Shown: positions 1 through 10,291 of the stretch, piece by piece
Position numbering within the stretch: position 1 is the stretch's first letter
How the letters are laid out: every line of letters starts with the position of its first letter
From: Lactuca virosa
Lineage: Eukaryota > Streptophyta > Magnoliopsida > Asterales > Asteraceae
Direction: 5' to 3'
NCBI GenBank assembly: GCA_928212115.1
Contig: CAKMRJ010005634.1
Span: 122,460,602 to 122,524,601 of the forward strand
Length of the DNA stretch: 64,000 nt
Program-made: the position numbers and the translations under genes
The notes under the pieces: model-generated
Told to the model about the DNA's origin: nothing
The model's database searches: none
What the model saw: only the letters and a program-made list of their open reading frames with translations

Positions 1-1252
1 CCTTCAAACCTCTAACCCTAAATCACGCATCCTTTTCTCTTCCATTCAAATTTCCAGTCGACAACAAAAATTGACATAATCAAATTTTCATTTGTATTCT
101 CTTCTCTCGATCAGAAAAGAAGTGAGTTGTCGACCCTCGGAAGTCTCATCTGCCTCGTTCGTGGCAGGCAGACCGCAAGAACCAGAAATAGCAAGCAACA
201 AGCCAGAGACCTGCAATCTGAATCGAGTTCTGATCGATGCTAGCCATTTACCTCGTTTGTTTTCATCTTCTTACCAACAGCGACAACGGCCTGCTGATTC
301 TAGTTCTAATCTAGTCGACAACCATCCAGGTAAGATTACGTTTTTTTTGCTGATTCGATGTAGCACAACTGTTCTGAATCTGTACGCATGATCGCATCTA
401 GTCGAATTTCAGCTGATTTGAGTTATGATTTCTGATTAATTTGATTCAATTTGAGTTCTGCATCTAGTTGAATCCACCAACGCTTTTGGTTCTTCCTTCA
501 ACAATTCATCATTGATCTTTATCTCCCGAGTTTTAAAAAAACATATTCGGATCTGGATAAAGATGAAAAAGATCAGGAAAATGTTGCTTACGTTTGGAGA
601 ATCCCTTTTGATTGATTTAGTTGACTTTGATGTATATTGTAACATTTTTCTTGCTATGTGTTTACAAGTAATTATTTTTCATAATATTGTTTGATTACAC
701 TTGCTATAGTATTTATTTGTAAAAGTGGCAAGTGTGTATTGTTTAAAAAGTAACATTTGATAAGTTGAAATACTTGAACTAGATAATGATACCCAATCAT
801 CTGCAATGTTTGTTGACTTTATTTGACATAAATAGGAAATTGGTGGAAACAGCAACGCACTTTACTCTCGTTAAAGATATGGTTTGTATTTGATTCACAC
901 CTTTCAAACTGTTGTATTTGATTTCTGTTATGCTGAATTGCATTCTGTTTTCTGATGAGTCTGAGTTCTCATTTTGTGAAGAATTTGATTTCGAGTTTGA
1001 GCTGATTTGAACTTAACAAACTGTTGTATCTGATTTTTGATATTACATTGGTTGTTATTTTTCAGGGGATATGAATTCAAAAACTCAAATTCGTGCTCCA
1101 ACTGAAAGTAGTCAAGAGTTTCATGTTATAATCAAGTAAATACTGATTTTGTGGATCAACAAGGTGGGATGTAGAAGAGGGTGCTTGATTTTGAGTTTGA
1201 TTCTGTGGATCAACAAGGTGGGATGTAGAAGAGGTTGCTTGATTTTGAGTTT
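1..1252 (+). pseudogene. Remnant of a split transposon gene (5' exon, intron, truncated start)
   Basis: A leader ends in CCAG followed by GTAAG at 329/330, a good splice donor. The following AT-rich stretch ends in a T-rich tract and TTCAG at 1064, a good acceptor. Seven bases on, ATG at 1071 opens a 22-codon frame that stops at 1137-1139. The next 110 bases carry a tandem duplication whose frame reads DSVDQQGGM then stop, like a C-terminal tail. The picture fits a hAT-type transposase gene with a 5' untranslated intron from which nearly all of the coding region has been deleted. No transposase motif is left, so the family is inferred from the element end at 1588. The 99-codon frame at 92-391 runs across the donor and is not supported. 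Confidence 0.35.
1145..1252. repeat. 54-bp tandem duplication
   Basis: Copies 1145-1198 and 1199-1252 differ at only a few positions; both contain GTGGATCAACAAGGTGGG. It lies in the tail of the deleted transposon gene. Confidence 0.95.
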
Positions 1253-1384
1253 GTTTTAATGTTTAAATGTAATTTACTATTGCGATGAATTTGGTTTTTC
1301 ATATTTGGTTCAATTATGTCAAGAACTTATTTGGTATTTTAAGCCTTTGTAAGCTTTTAATTTCCTATTGTTCTATTGTAGTTT

Positions 1385-1588
1385 TTTCCATTTCGGGTTT
1401 CGGGTTCGGGTTTTCGGGTCTATATCGGGTTTTGGGTTCGGGTTCGGGATCGGGGAAAATTTCTGCCCCGACGGGGTGCCCCGATAAGAAACCCGTCGGG
1501 TATCGGGTCGGTCGGGGCTAAATTTAACTATCGGGTTCGGGTATGGGATATGCTGACCCGCCCCGAACCCGCCCCGTTACCATTCCTA
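1385..1588. repeat. CGGGT-rich subterminal region of the hAT-like element
   Basis: Dense CGGGT, TCGGGT and GGGTTCGGG words on the + strand give way near 1555 to their complement (CCCGCCCCGAACCCGCCCCG). The region is therefore partly self-complementary. G-rich subterminal repeats are typical transposase-binding sites in hAT elements. Confidence 0.6.
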
Positions 1589-2790
1589 TTACAAGGCAAT
1601 TCTTCAAAATATAAAGTACCATCATAAAAAGCATTAATAGAACTAATTTCATTATTGAATGAAAATCTAAAACCTTGTTTGTACAAACCATGAAAACAAA
1701 TAATATTCCTCGTCATTTCTGACGAGTAGCAACAATCATTCAACTCTAAACCTAACCCACTACTAAGCACTAAATAATAATTCCCGATCTTGGTAATAGG
1801 TGACGATTTCCTATTCCCCATTATCAGGTTCATCTTCCCAGGCTCCACATCCCTACTTCTTCTTAGCCCCTGCAAATCAGAACAAATGTGAAAAGCACAT
1901 CATGTATCAAGGACCCAAGAACTAGCATGTGATGAGTTATTAGATTGAATAGTATAAATACCTGCGAAGGATGGTTTTATCTTCCCATCCTTGATGTCCT
2001 GCAAGTACTTCGAGCAGCTTCGTTTCCAATGCCCTTTGTCGTGACAGTAGAAGCACTCTGCTTCTTTTGGATCGGATAAAGGAGCAGCAGAACCACCTTT
2101 TCCTTTGGATCCATTTGAAAAATATCCATCATGAGACTTTCCCTTGTTATTCTTAGAGGGAGCTTTCTTCTTCTTCCCCTTCCCTTGTCCAATAGCCAGG
2201 AGTGGATGCGACGGCCTTGCCTTTCAACCCACTTTCAGCAGCTCTTAACAGACCTTGAAGTTTCCTCAAGGTGACTTCCTCCTTGATCATATGATAAGTC
2301 ATCTTGAACTGATCATAATAAGGAGACAAAGACTGGAGAATGATATCAATCGCCAACTCTTCGTCAAAGTTGACATTCAACTTGAGCAGACGATCCACTT
2401 ACCTTTGCATTCTTTTCAAGTGGCTCGTGATGGACTCTCCATCTTTCATCTTGGTCGTTATCAGTGAGGCGAAAATCTCGTACCTCTCTTGACGCGCACT
2501 TTGATGGTACTTTTCCATCAAATCTTGGCTACCATTATACACGACACCTTTGTCGCGTCGTTTTCGTGAGCCCTATACTCAGCTATTTCTTTAGTGGAAG
2601 CTTTAGTTTCATCTATCTTTTTCATCTTTTCGTTAAGGACGTATTCCTTCTCCTCGTATCGAAGGGCCATGCGAATGTTGCGGATCCAATCATTAAAATT
2701 GGACCCATCGAAGGTGACCCTCCCATAAATGTTCATAAGAGAAAAGGAGCTTAAGGGGTTCGAGCTAAAATCGTTGTTTGAGCCAGACAT
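1589..2790 (-). pseudogene. gag-pol: Copia A gag and N-terminal protease, frameshifted and truncated
   Basis: The frame starts at Met 2790 (MSGSNNDFSSNP...). The N-terminal gag block FDGSNFNDWIRNIRM is close to element E. Compared with E, a deletion with frameshift falls near 2517 (the frame ends at a TGA there), and a second frameshift falls near 2205. The zinc knuckle C-F-Y-C-x4-H-x4-C is intact around 2000-2040. The protease active site should read W-V-L-D-T-G, but the glycine codon is TGA at 1900-1902. The pre-integrase region continues to 1589, where it is cut by the hAT-like terminus. The product would be capsid, nucleocapsid and the start of the aspartic protease. Not functional. Confidence 0.88.
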
Positions 2791-3580
2791 ATGAAAAAAG
2801 AAAAGGAACAAAGTTTAGATTAGATAAGCAATCCTTAATATAACACCCAAATTAAATATTAAGGCTAGGACCTAACACTATAATTCACAATTTGGAAGAG
2901 GGATGTCGTAATCCAATTGCAAATTATATGAAGGTATGTAAATGACGATTTACCAATTCCACCACGAAAAATGAAATGAACAATTAGGTTTTAAATAAAA
3001 TAAATTCCTAGATTCTTTTGAGATTCATTGAACTTTTCAATGGCATTGTTAATCTCGATTATGCCTTTCAAGTTTGTGACTGGGATACTGAGGATCACAA
3101 ACAAGGTGTGAATAACCATGCAAATTAGCTTGGTACTCTCGAGTCATTTACCACCTAATCAATGTGTCGGTTAACCACACACGCTCCATTGATCTATGAT
3201 AATTCTCGAGCTACCCTCTTCCACCCTTGTTAGTCCAAGTTAGTGTGTCGGTTAACCACACATGCTCCACTAACGACTTTGACAAGGTGCAAAGTGCAAT
3301 TTCATGGAATAACATCATTTTCATATTTTACCTAAAGTAACTAAGATTGGGAATTTATGAAAACATTTAGTTACTTTATAATAATCATTATACTTATTAA
3401 TAAGGAATTAATCTCCTATCCTACCCGTTCGGCTAACGGCCCTCCACCAATCAAGGAAGCGGTGGGTGAGAATGGACACCCATTCAGCCGCCATTTTATA
3501 GGCTGTTTCCTTATACCCCCCCCCCCCTTATAGATCGGCTTCATGAATGAGGCCTACTAATGGTAAGACTGACTCATCTT

Positions 3581-3584
<4 letters not shown>

Positions 3585-3641
<57 letters not shown>
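3585..3641. repeat. (AT)n microsatellite
   Basis: About 28 uninterrupted AT units. Confidence 0.99.
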
Positions 3642-3643
<2 letters not shown>

Positions 3644-4078
3644 TATTAAGCTTTTAATATTATAATAGTATAAGGGTTGTATTTTAAACTTTTAAAACAC
3701 TAGGGTTTCAGAGTTTAATAAAATTAAAACCTTTTAATCAAATTTTAAATTCCAAAACTTGAGGGCAAGTTACGAAACTTTTCAAAACTTTCTAGATCAA
3801 TTTTTAAAATAATCAAAATAATCATATAATTTTATCCTTATCATGAAATATGACCTAATCCATTTATCTTGGTAAGAAAATTTAAAACAAATTTTACAAA
3901 TAATTAATTTATCACATAATCTTGTAATTATCTTAAAATTTGACAATTATCTTTCAATTAGATGAGGATAATCATTACCATAATAGAAAATTTGAATTTT
4001 AACAGTTAAAACAATTTATGGTAATTATCCAAGTCTAATTCAGGCCAAAAATCCGAAAAATCTGCCATCTGACGAACC

Positions 4079-4151
4079 AACTCGTCGAGTCAGGGCATGG
4101 ACTCGTCGAGTTGTCCAACTCGTTGAGTTCCTTGATAGGACTCGTCGAGTC
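4079..4151. repeat. ACTCGTCGAGT dyad array in the copia A leader
   Basis: Three copies of ACTCGTCGAGT and one variant (ACTCGTTGAGT) are spaced 17-22 bases apart, about 85-165 bases from the primer site. Each is an 11-bp dyad (5+1+5). Confidence 0.95.
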
Positions 4152-4234
4152 CACCAGTCAGAGACCAAATATCGAAAAAATTTCATCTTTGAAAACAATA
4201 CAATTGCATCATATAACAGAAAAAACACCCTAAA

Positions 4235-4246
4235 CTCTGATACCAC
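4235..4246 (-). promoter_or_regulatory. Primer binding site of copia A
   Basis: Minus strand reads GTGGTATCAGAG directly after the LTR end CATCA. TGGTATCAGAG matches the 3' end of plant initiator-Met tRNA. Confidence 0.9.
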
Positions 4247-4905
4247 TGATGGGTTTTGAGCACTACAACTTTCATATGGTGCACATGCAACCCTAATGCT
4301 TTGGATCTAGGTTTTTCTCAAGTTATACATGCAAATTATTATCCAAAGCATAAACCCTAATTTAGCATACAATTTTCGAAATTGATAACTTAATCATAGT
4401 TAGAAGAATACCTTTTATTGTAGCTTGTTGATCTTGACCTTCAAGAGCTTAGTGCCTCAATTGTTACACCTCTAATGGAGTAACAAACACAAAGAAACAA
4501 TGGAAGAATATGATAGAGGTGAAGGAGGCTAGGATTTTCGGCTAGGGTTTCCTTTAAGGATCAAGTGGTCGAAAATCCTCATGACAAGGGGTCTTTATAT
4601 AGTTGTGCTGCTAGGGTTTTAGTCTGAAACCCAAATTATCTGCTTAGGCCTTAAGCAACCTATGGAACCTTTCTAGAAGGCCCTATGGACAAATTCTCCT
4701 ATGGGCTTCCCATAGAATTCGTCCACCTCCTTCTATTAAGAGTCCACAACCCAACCTGCAACTAAAAGTTAATTGCAATATCAGTCCCCGTACATTTAAT
4801 CAGTCTCTTTTGATCACCAAATTAATTCCAAATTAATTTCTAATAAATACTAATTAAATAATGTGATTTCTCGATTAATATATTATTCTTATAATATATT
4901 AATAA
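4247..4905 (-). repeat. Copia A 5' LTR, proximal part
   Basis: Begins on the + strand with TGATGGGTTTTGAGC (the minus-strand CATCA end) and breaks off in AT-rich sequence at the insertion of copia B. It continues at 10159. Confidence 0.9.
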
Positions 4906-5411
4906 TGTTGGATTAGTGTCTAAGTCCATAACTATTTTGGTATGTACTTGACCCGATTATGAGCATGGTCCTTTTGGGTTGCCTTCACCATAGCAATATG
5001 TAGGATGAATTAAGGAGAGAAAGGTTTAAATATGATTTATTAATATATTATGAGAATAATATATTAAAGGAGAAATCATATTGTTTAATTAATATTAGTC
5101 AAGAATTAATTAAGAGTTAATTTAGTGGCTAAAAGAGATTAATTAAACTTAGGGGACTGGATTTGTAATTATAAGATAATTGCAATTGGGCTATGGATTA
5201 CCTAAATAATATAGGTTGGACGAATTCTATGGGAAGCCCATAAGGAATTCGTCCAAGAGATATGTTAAAGGATTCCATGGGCTGCTTAGGGCTTAAGCAA
5301 CCAGATTAGGGTTTCCTAGTTGTAAACCCTAATAGCCTACATGTATATAAAGGACCCTTAAGCCCCAAAAACGTGGACATGTAATCCTTTAGGGTTTCCA
5401 GCCGTTTTGGT
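4906..5411 (+). repeat. Copia B 5' LTR, truncated
   Basis: Matches 9355-9862 up to AGCCGTTTTGGT and then breaks into gag sequence. The U5 end and the primer site are deleted. TATATAAAGG at about 5344 is a TATA-box candidate. Confidence 0.92.
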
Positions 5412-8400
5412 TCACGACGTGACCCTCATTGATTTGACCTATTTGCTTATTGCTGATGAATCAGTGATGATTTGGCACACTGGTTAAGCAAAATTGATTG
5501 GTCAATCAAACTCACATGCTTCATTGGACACTAGCTACATTGGAAGTCCAGAAAAGGCTGAGATTTTCCCTTGCTATGTACCAAAGGAGTCCATTTGCTT
5601 TTACTGCCAAGAGAAGGGGTATTGGAGACGAAGCTGCCCTGTTTACCTGAGAGATCTAAGAGATGGGAGAGTCAAGACGTATGGCTCTACTTCAGGTAAA
5701 ATCCATTAACTAACTCTATGAGTTCCTATTTTTGGTTCTTAATACATGATGTGATAAGATTACATTTTGATGTTTTGCAAGATCGAATAAAAGAAAGGAA
5801 ACTTAAGGAAGAAGCGTGCTGAATCTGATCACGAAGAAATGGATTTCGATCGCATGGATTCAAAGATCGGATTTTTGAGTTGCTACTTTAGAGTTAGGGT
5901 AGATTTCTTAGAAATATGTAATAGCATAGTTTTTCAGTTGAATTGCATTGTAAGGACAAAGTTTTTCCGCAATAAAATAAAATTTGTTTTTCTCTTATTT
6001 ATTTTATCCTTGCAATGGCATGTATGAAAAATTGATGTTTGAACGTTTCTTCTATTAGCAATAATGGATTTGATTCTTAATTGTGTTATTTGTGGAAATG
6101 TCGAGAATTTACCAAATAGGGAGAGTTTCTCATCACCCAAGTTTCAATTGGACAGAAACTTGGAATCATGCAACCTGCATTGTGTGATTAATAGGAAACT
6201 TCATATTTGAAAAAATTAGACTAATTCCTTGACAAAGTGTCAAGTGAAGGACTAAGAGATCGAGTACACTAGGTTGTGCGTCGATAAAGTCCACCACAAG
6301 AGTAATAAAGATATTCGTCATGATTTACTAAAGTTTAGTAAATATGGTTATACTTATAAGATTGAGTATAATTTTGAGTTGATTGAAAGAGTTTCAATCA
6401 ATAGCAGAACGAATAAGAAGAATCTAGTAGGCAGAAAAATAAAAGTTTCTCTATTCTAAGAAGAAGGGAGAGTAACTTTTATTGTGTTTTACGATAGGTC
6501 TTAATGATTAAGAACCATGTCTCAATTGATCCTCTAAGTGAGTCTTAGTGCAATTGCATGTCTAAGAAGAGGAATCGAGAATTGTAGAAATGGTTAAATC
6601 AAGAAGTCAATCATACTTCGTTCCAATATCAAGTCTTAGAGTCTAAGATTGTGACTTGAGTGACAAGTCTTAAGAAAGTTTACGGCACTCATCAAATGTG
6701 GAATTTAGAAAAGTTTTTATATTCTTGCACATTTGAGATTGGTAAGTTGTGATGTCTTGGATAAGTCAAAGACCAACTAAGACCAATTGTGTGAAGTGTT
6801 AAGCTTGATAAGAAGCTACACTAACTCTTGAATATTTGTTTGTCAAGAAATGTTTCTTGACAAGAGAACCTTATATATCAAGGAGTCAGTGGGAGTCTTA
6901 ATGGTCTTGAAAAGGTTCAAGAATAAATCAAGAATAAACCTAATTGATCATCACTAGCGCACGACATGAGGTTTGTAACCTATCGTGGATGACAATTTTG
7001 TTTTCTGCGCCATCCCAGTTAAGTTAGTTATGCTTCTGAGTTCTATGAGTTCTCATTTGTATGCATAAAGGCAAGCACCTTGATCAATGGAAGGTATATT
7101 TGATATGTAAGGGTGAGTTGCTAAACTATTTGGAAGACATGGTGGGCACTCGTGTTAACATGAGGCAAGAAATCAAGATTGAACAAGTTCAGTCCATATG
7201 GTTTTGGATTTGTCGCATAACTTCGTTTTGACAAATTCACATGGATAGGAACACATACATCATAAAATCTAATTGTTTAGACACACATGTGAGCTATCTA
7301 AGGCAAAGGTGTACGAGCTTAAAAAGCTTAGATAAAGGCTTATCAAAGCATCAAGTATTTAGAAATATAAACTTAAGGAATTCAATAAGCATTGTTTTCT
7401 GGAAGTTCAATTGTTTTCTGAATACATGTGAAAGCTAGTGGGAGCATAAGTGTTATGCTGGTAAGAAAATAATCATCATGTTAGTGGGAGCATGATTATT
7501 ATGGTAAGTATTCCAAGTTAGCAATATTAATTATAGAAAACAAAGATTCACTTTGCAAAGTTGCAAGGGTTGAAAAGTTGTTTTTGCTATAATTAAGGGA
7601 GAGAATATTATACTTCGTTTCAAAATTCTAAAGTTTAGATCGAGAAATGTTAATAAATTTAGTCAAGGATACATAGTGCATTCTCAAAATTCGATTATGA
7701 TTACGGCATCCCTCTTCATAGTTCGAATTGTGGGAACAGGGCACATAAAATATTATGGCAGAAGGCTGATAAAGTATCACGTCTTTATGTGAGACATTAT
7801 GCATCGTGTCCAATACGCTTCGGGTATAGGATCGATTGCATATGCTATAATATTTGACCATTCTAAAATTTTCCAAATGCCTAGGGCATTAAGAGGGAAA
7901 AAGGGACTAGAATCGGTTTTGACTAAAATAATTAAACAACTATCAAAGGACGATCCGAGGTTCACTGAGGATTTGTCGCTTGTGAGTAGTTGGAAGTATA
8001 GTACTAGATGGACTATATTGACATTATTATGAATAGATAAGATTCAATTAAGAATGAGTTGTCATATAGCAAATATGGAAATGTTTCCATAAATGGAAGT
8101 TGGAAATTAAGAATCTATGTAGATTAGAAACTTTTATGCAAAAGGATGTTCGAAGGAATGTACTTTGAGTGAGAGACATCACATCTATAGAATTGTTTTG
8201 TGACAATTTCTGATAGAGTACTTTGTGATTTCATTGGCCAAGTCTTAATGACTTTTGTGCTATGACTTTACGAAAGGATCGTTGCATAAAATGTTAGAAT
8301 CTAACATATTCTAAAAGTGGCAAGAATTTGGTATTCTTACACTAATGATAAGGATTGGGGATTGTGAAATGAGTTTCATTGGAAAAGTTTTTCAATTGAT

Positions 8401-9050
8401 CTATTTTACAAAGTATGGACCATAGGAAAACAAACTGTGCATGCTTGGAGCATGGGACAATTGTGGTTATAATTCGAGAAATAAGTTGATTTTCTGAAAC
8501 AGTAAGCAATTAATAATGAGTAATCAATATGGTGTTTAAATAAAAGTGTTTTTATTTACGCTCAAAAGTTTTGGGGCTATATAGGATTAATATTATTATT
8601 GTGTTTCACTTTGTATGTTTTGACTTCCAGAATAACTGGGTTATTCGAACCTCCACAGTCGGTCATACGTTAGAAGTAGGTATGAAGGAAGACTGTCATG
8701 AATCTGTCTGTAGATTGTCTAAGTGTTTAGACATAGCACAAGTTTGATGCAGAGTTCATGAGTGCTTTAATAAGATTAGAGTATTGGATCAAACCCACGC
8801 TCACTTGAATCACTTCATGGTTTTTGTCATGAGTAATTGTGAGACGATAACATTGTATATTATTGAAACCGAGACGTGTGAGATGTTATTTGTTGGTCTG
8901 TTGCGCATTGATAATAAGAAAACGCACCAGTAACTTGGTGTTATAAAACTTATTGTTGTGTGTGATTCGATCAGTAAATGCAAGCGAGCATTTGAGTAGA
9001 AGTTTATCCATTCCTTTTACCCAAAGTGGGATAGAATCGATATATGTGGG
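5412..9050 (+). pseudogene. gag-pol: Copia B gag-pol, highly degenerate
   Basis: Gag resumes inside the protein after the deletion. The zinc knuckle at about 5595-5640 reads C-F-Y-C-Q-E-K-G-Y-W-R-R-S-C: the zinc-ligand histidine is a tyrosine. Pieces of integrase are visible near 6290-6440 (FSKYGYTYKIEYNFELIERV, compare FTDDYSRYGYIYLIKHKSETFEKF in element E). The RT-RNase H connection is seen near 7800-7860 (VQYASGIGSIAYAI, compare IPYASAVGSIMYAM). Between these blocks every frame is broken by stops and indels. The order gag, integrase, RT, RNase H is that of copia. No long frame survives. Confidence 0.82.
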
Positions 9051-9354
9051 CCTCTCGATGATTTAGTGATGACACCCTAAGCGCTTGGCCAAGCCGGGAC
9101 TAAGTTGATGTGTTCAATTGTAGTCTGTTGTCAGTCGTCATAAATCGGAAGTCGGGAAACAGTATAGAGAGAATGATCAAATTCATGTCTTGTGTCTATA
9201 CGATATTTTGAGAATGAAGGAATATATAATCCCTTATCTAAAGGACACTCGTATCTGATAAGATCAGAGTTGATAGCGGCTTTTGAAAGCTATGATTGCT
9301 GATCAGGTTCTGAAGTTATGCAAAATAGTTATTAGACTTATCCAAGTGGGAGAC
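9051..9354 (+). other. Copia B 3' untranslated region and polypurine tract
   Basis: Resembles the region between the RNase H stop and the LTR of copia E, including the GAGGGGCCC-like and GATAAG words. AAGTGGGAGAC at 9344-9354 abuts the LTR and is the plus-strand primer (polypurine tract). Confidence 0.8.
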
Positions 9355-10153
9355 TGTTGGATTAGTGTCTAAGTCCATAACTATTTTGGTATGTACTTGA
9401 CCCGATTATGAGCATGGTCCTTTTAGGTTGCCTTCACCATAGCAATATGTAGGATGTATTAACGAGAGAAAGGTTTAAATATGATTTATTAATATATTAT
9501 GAGAATAATATATTAAAGAAGAAATCATATTGTTTAATTAATATTAGTCAAGAATTAATTAAGAATTAATTTAGTGGCTAAAAGAGATTAATTAAACTTA
9601 GGGGACTGGATTTGTAATTATAAGATAATTGCAATTGAGCTATGGATTACCTAAATAATATAGGTTGGACGAATTCTATGGGAAGCCCATAAGAAATTCG
9701 TCCAAGAGATATGTTAAAGGATTCCATGGGCTGCTTAGGGCTTAAGCAGCCAGATTAGGGTTTCCTAGTTGTAAACCCTAATAGCCTACATGTATATAAA
9801 GGACCCTTAAGCCCCAAAAACGTGGACAAGTAATCCTTTAGGGTTTCCAGCCGTTTTTGGTGCCTCCTCTCTCCTCCCTCTTCATCCAAGTTGCTTAGTG
9901 GTGTTTGTGACTCCATTAGAGGTGGAACACTTGAGGCACTAAGCTTTCTGAAGCCAATCAAAGCAAGAATTGATTGTTATTACTATATAACAATCAAAGG
10001 TAATTACTAAACCCTTATTTCAGTTCTTATTTGATAGATCTAGGGTTTATAGCTTTGGATATTCAATTGCATGTTCATTAGACAAACTAGATCCAAAAGC
10101 TATTAGGGTTTGCATGTACACCATAGGAATGATGTATTGCTTGAAACCCATCA
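9355..10153 (+). repeat. Copia B 3' LTR
   Basis: 799 bp, TGTTGGATTAG...ACCCATCA, with a TATATAAAGG box near 9790. It starts straight after the polypurine tract and ends at the AATAA TSD. Confidence 0.93.
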
Positions 10154-10158
10154 AATAA

Positions 10159-10291
10159 GTCATAATTCTACCTCTTTCTTCATAATTCATCCTATCAAAT
10201 TGCTATGGTGAAGGCAACCCAAAAGGACCATGCTACTATCGGGTCAAGTACATACCAATTATAGTTATGGGCTTAGACACCTAATCCAACA
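10159..10291 (-). repeat. Copia A 5' LTR, distal part
   Basis: Completes the LTR broken at 4905. It ends ...CTAATCCAACA, which on the minus strand is the LTR start TGTTGGATTAG. The joined length is about 792 bp, matching the other copia LTRs here (777-799 bp). Confidence 0.9.

Larger units (their letters stand above)
1..1588 (+). mobile_element. hAT-like DNA transposon, deleted; left end outside the window
   Basis: The sequence changes abruptly at 1588/1589, where the copia A protease reading frame resumes at TTACAAGG. The last 200 bases are runs of CGGGT or CGGGTT ending in CGTTACCATTCCTA. Read on the other strand this is a TAGGAATGGTAACGGGG-type terminus, which resembles the terminal and G-rich subterminal sequence of plant Ac-like hAT elements (established pattern, recalled). 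The 8-bp TSD cannot be checked because the other end is missing. The body holds a spliced-leader-like structure and a very short ORF, consistent with an internally deleted derivative. Alternative: a different TIR family. Confidence 0.5.
2791..4234 (-). other. Copia A untranslated leader
   Basis: Non-coding stretch between the primer site and gag. It shares blocks with the leaders of copia E and, more faintly, G. These include two copies of GTGTCGGTTAACCACACA (near 3163 and 3241) and a block at about 3415-3570 with the potential stem CCACCG/CGGTGG. A run of 12 C lies at 3516-3527 and an (AT)n tract follows. Confidence 0.8.
4906..10153 (+). mobile_element. Ty1/copia element B, nested in the LTR of copia A
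   Basis: Bounded by TGTTGGATTAG at 4906 and ACCCATCA at 10153. The 5-bp direct repeat AATAA sits at 4901-4905 and 10154-10158. The two LTR copies differ at about ten positions over their 506 shared bases by eye. A deletion removed the distal part of the 5' LTR, the primer site and most of gag. Confidence 0.93.
1589..10291 (-). mobile_element. Ty1/copia element A, 3' part missing, interrupted by copia B
   Basis: In minus-strand order: 5' LTR (10291-10159 plus 4905-4247), primer site next to the LTR, about 1.45 kb of leader, then gag and protease. The element is cut at 1589 by the hAT-like element, so integrase, RT and the 3' LTR lie outside the window or are lost. The LTR is split exactly by element B with its TSD. 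The sequence after the LTR end is the antisense-ORF side of element C, so A probably inserted into C; the candidate TSD at 10292-10296 (AATAA) has no visible partner. Confidence 0.88.

Noticed and set aside
92..391. 99-codon plus-strand ORF near the window start, considered as a host gene
   Set aside because: It crosses a good splice donor at 329/330, has low-complexity serine-rich content and lies inside the hAT-like element.
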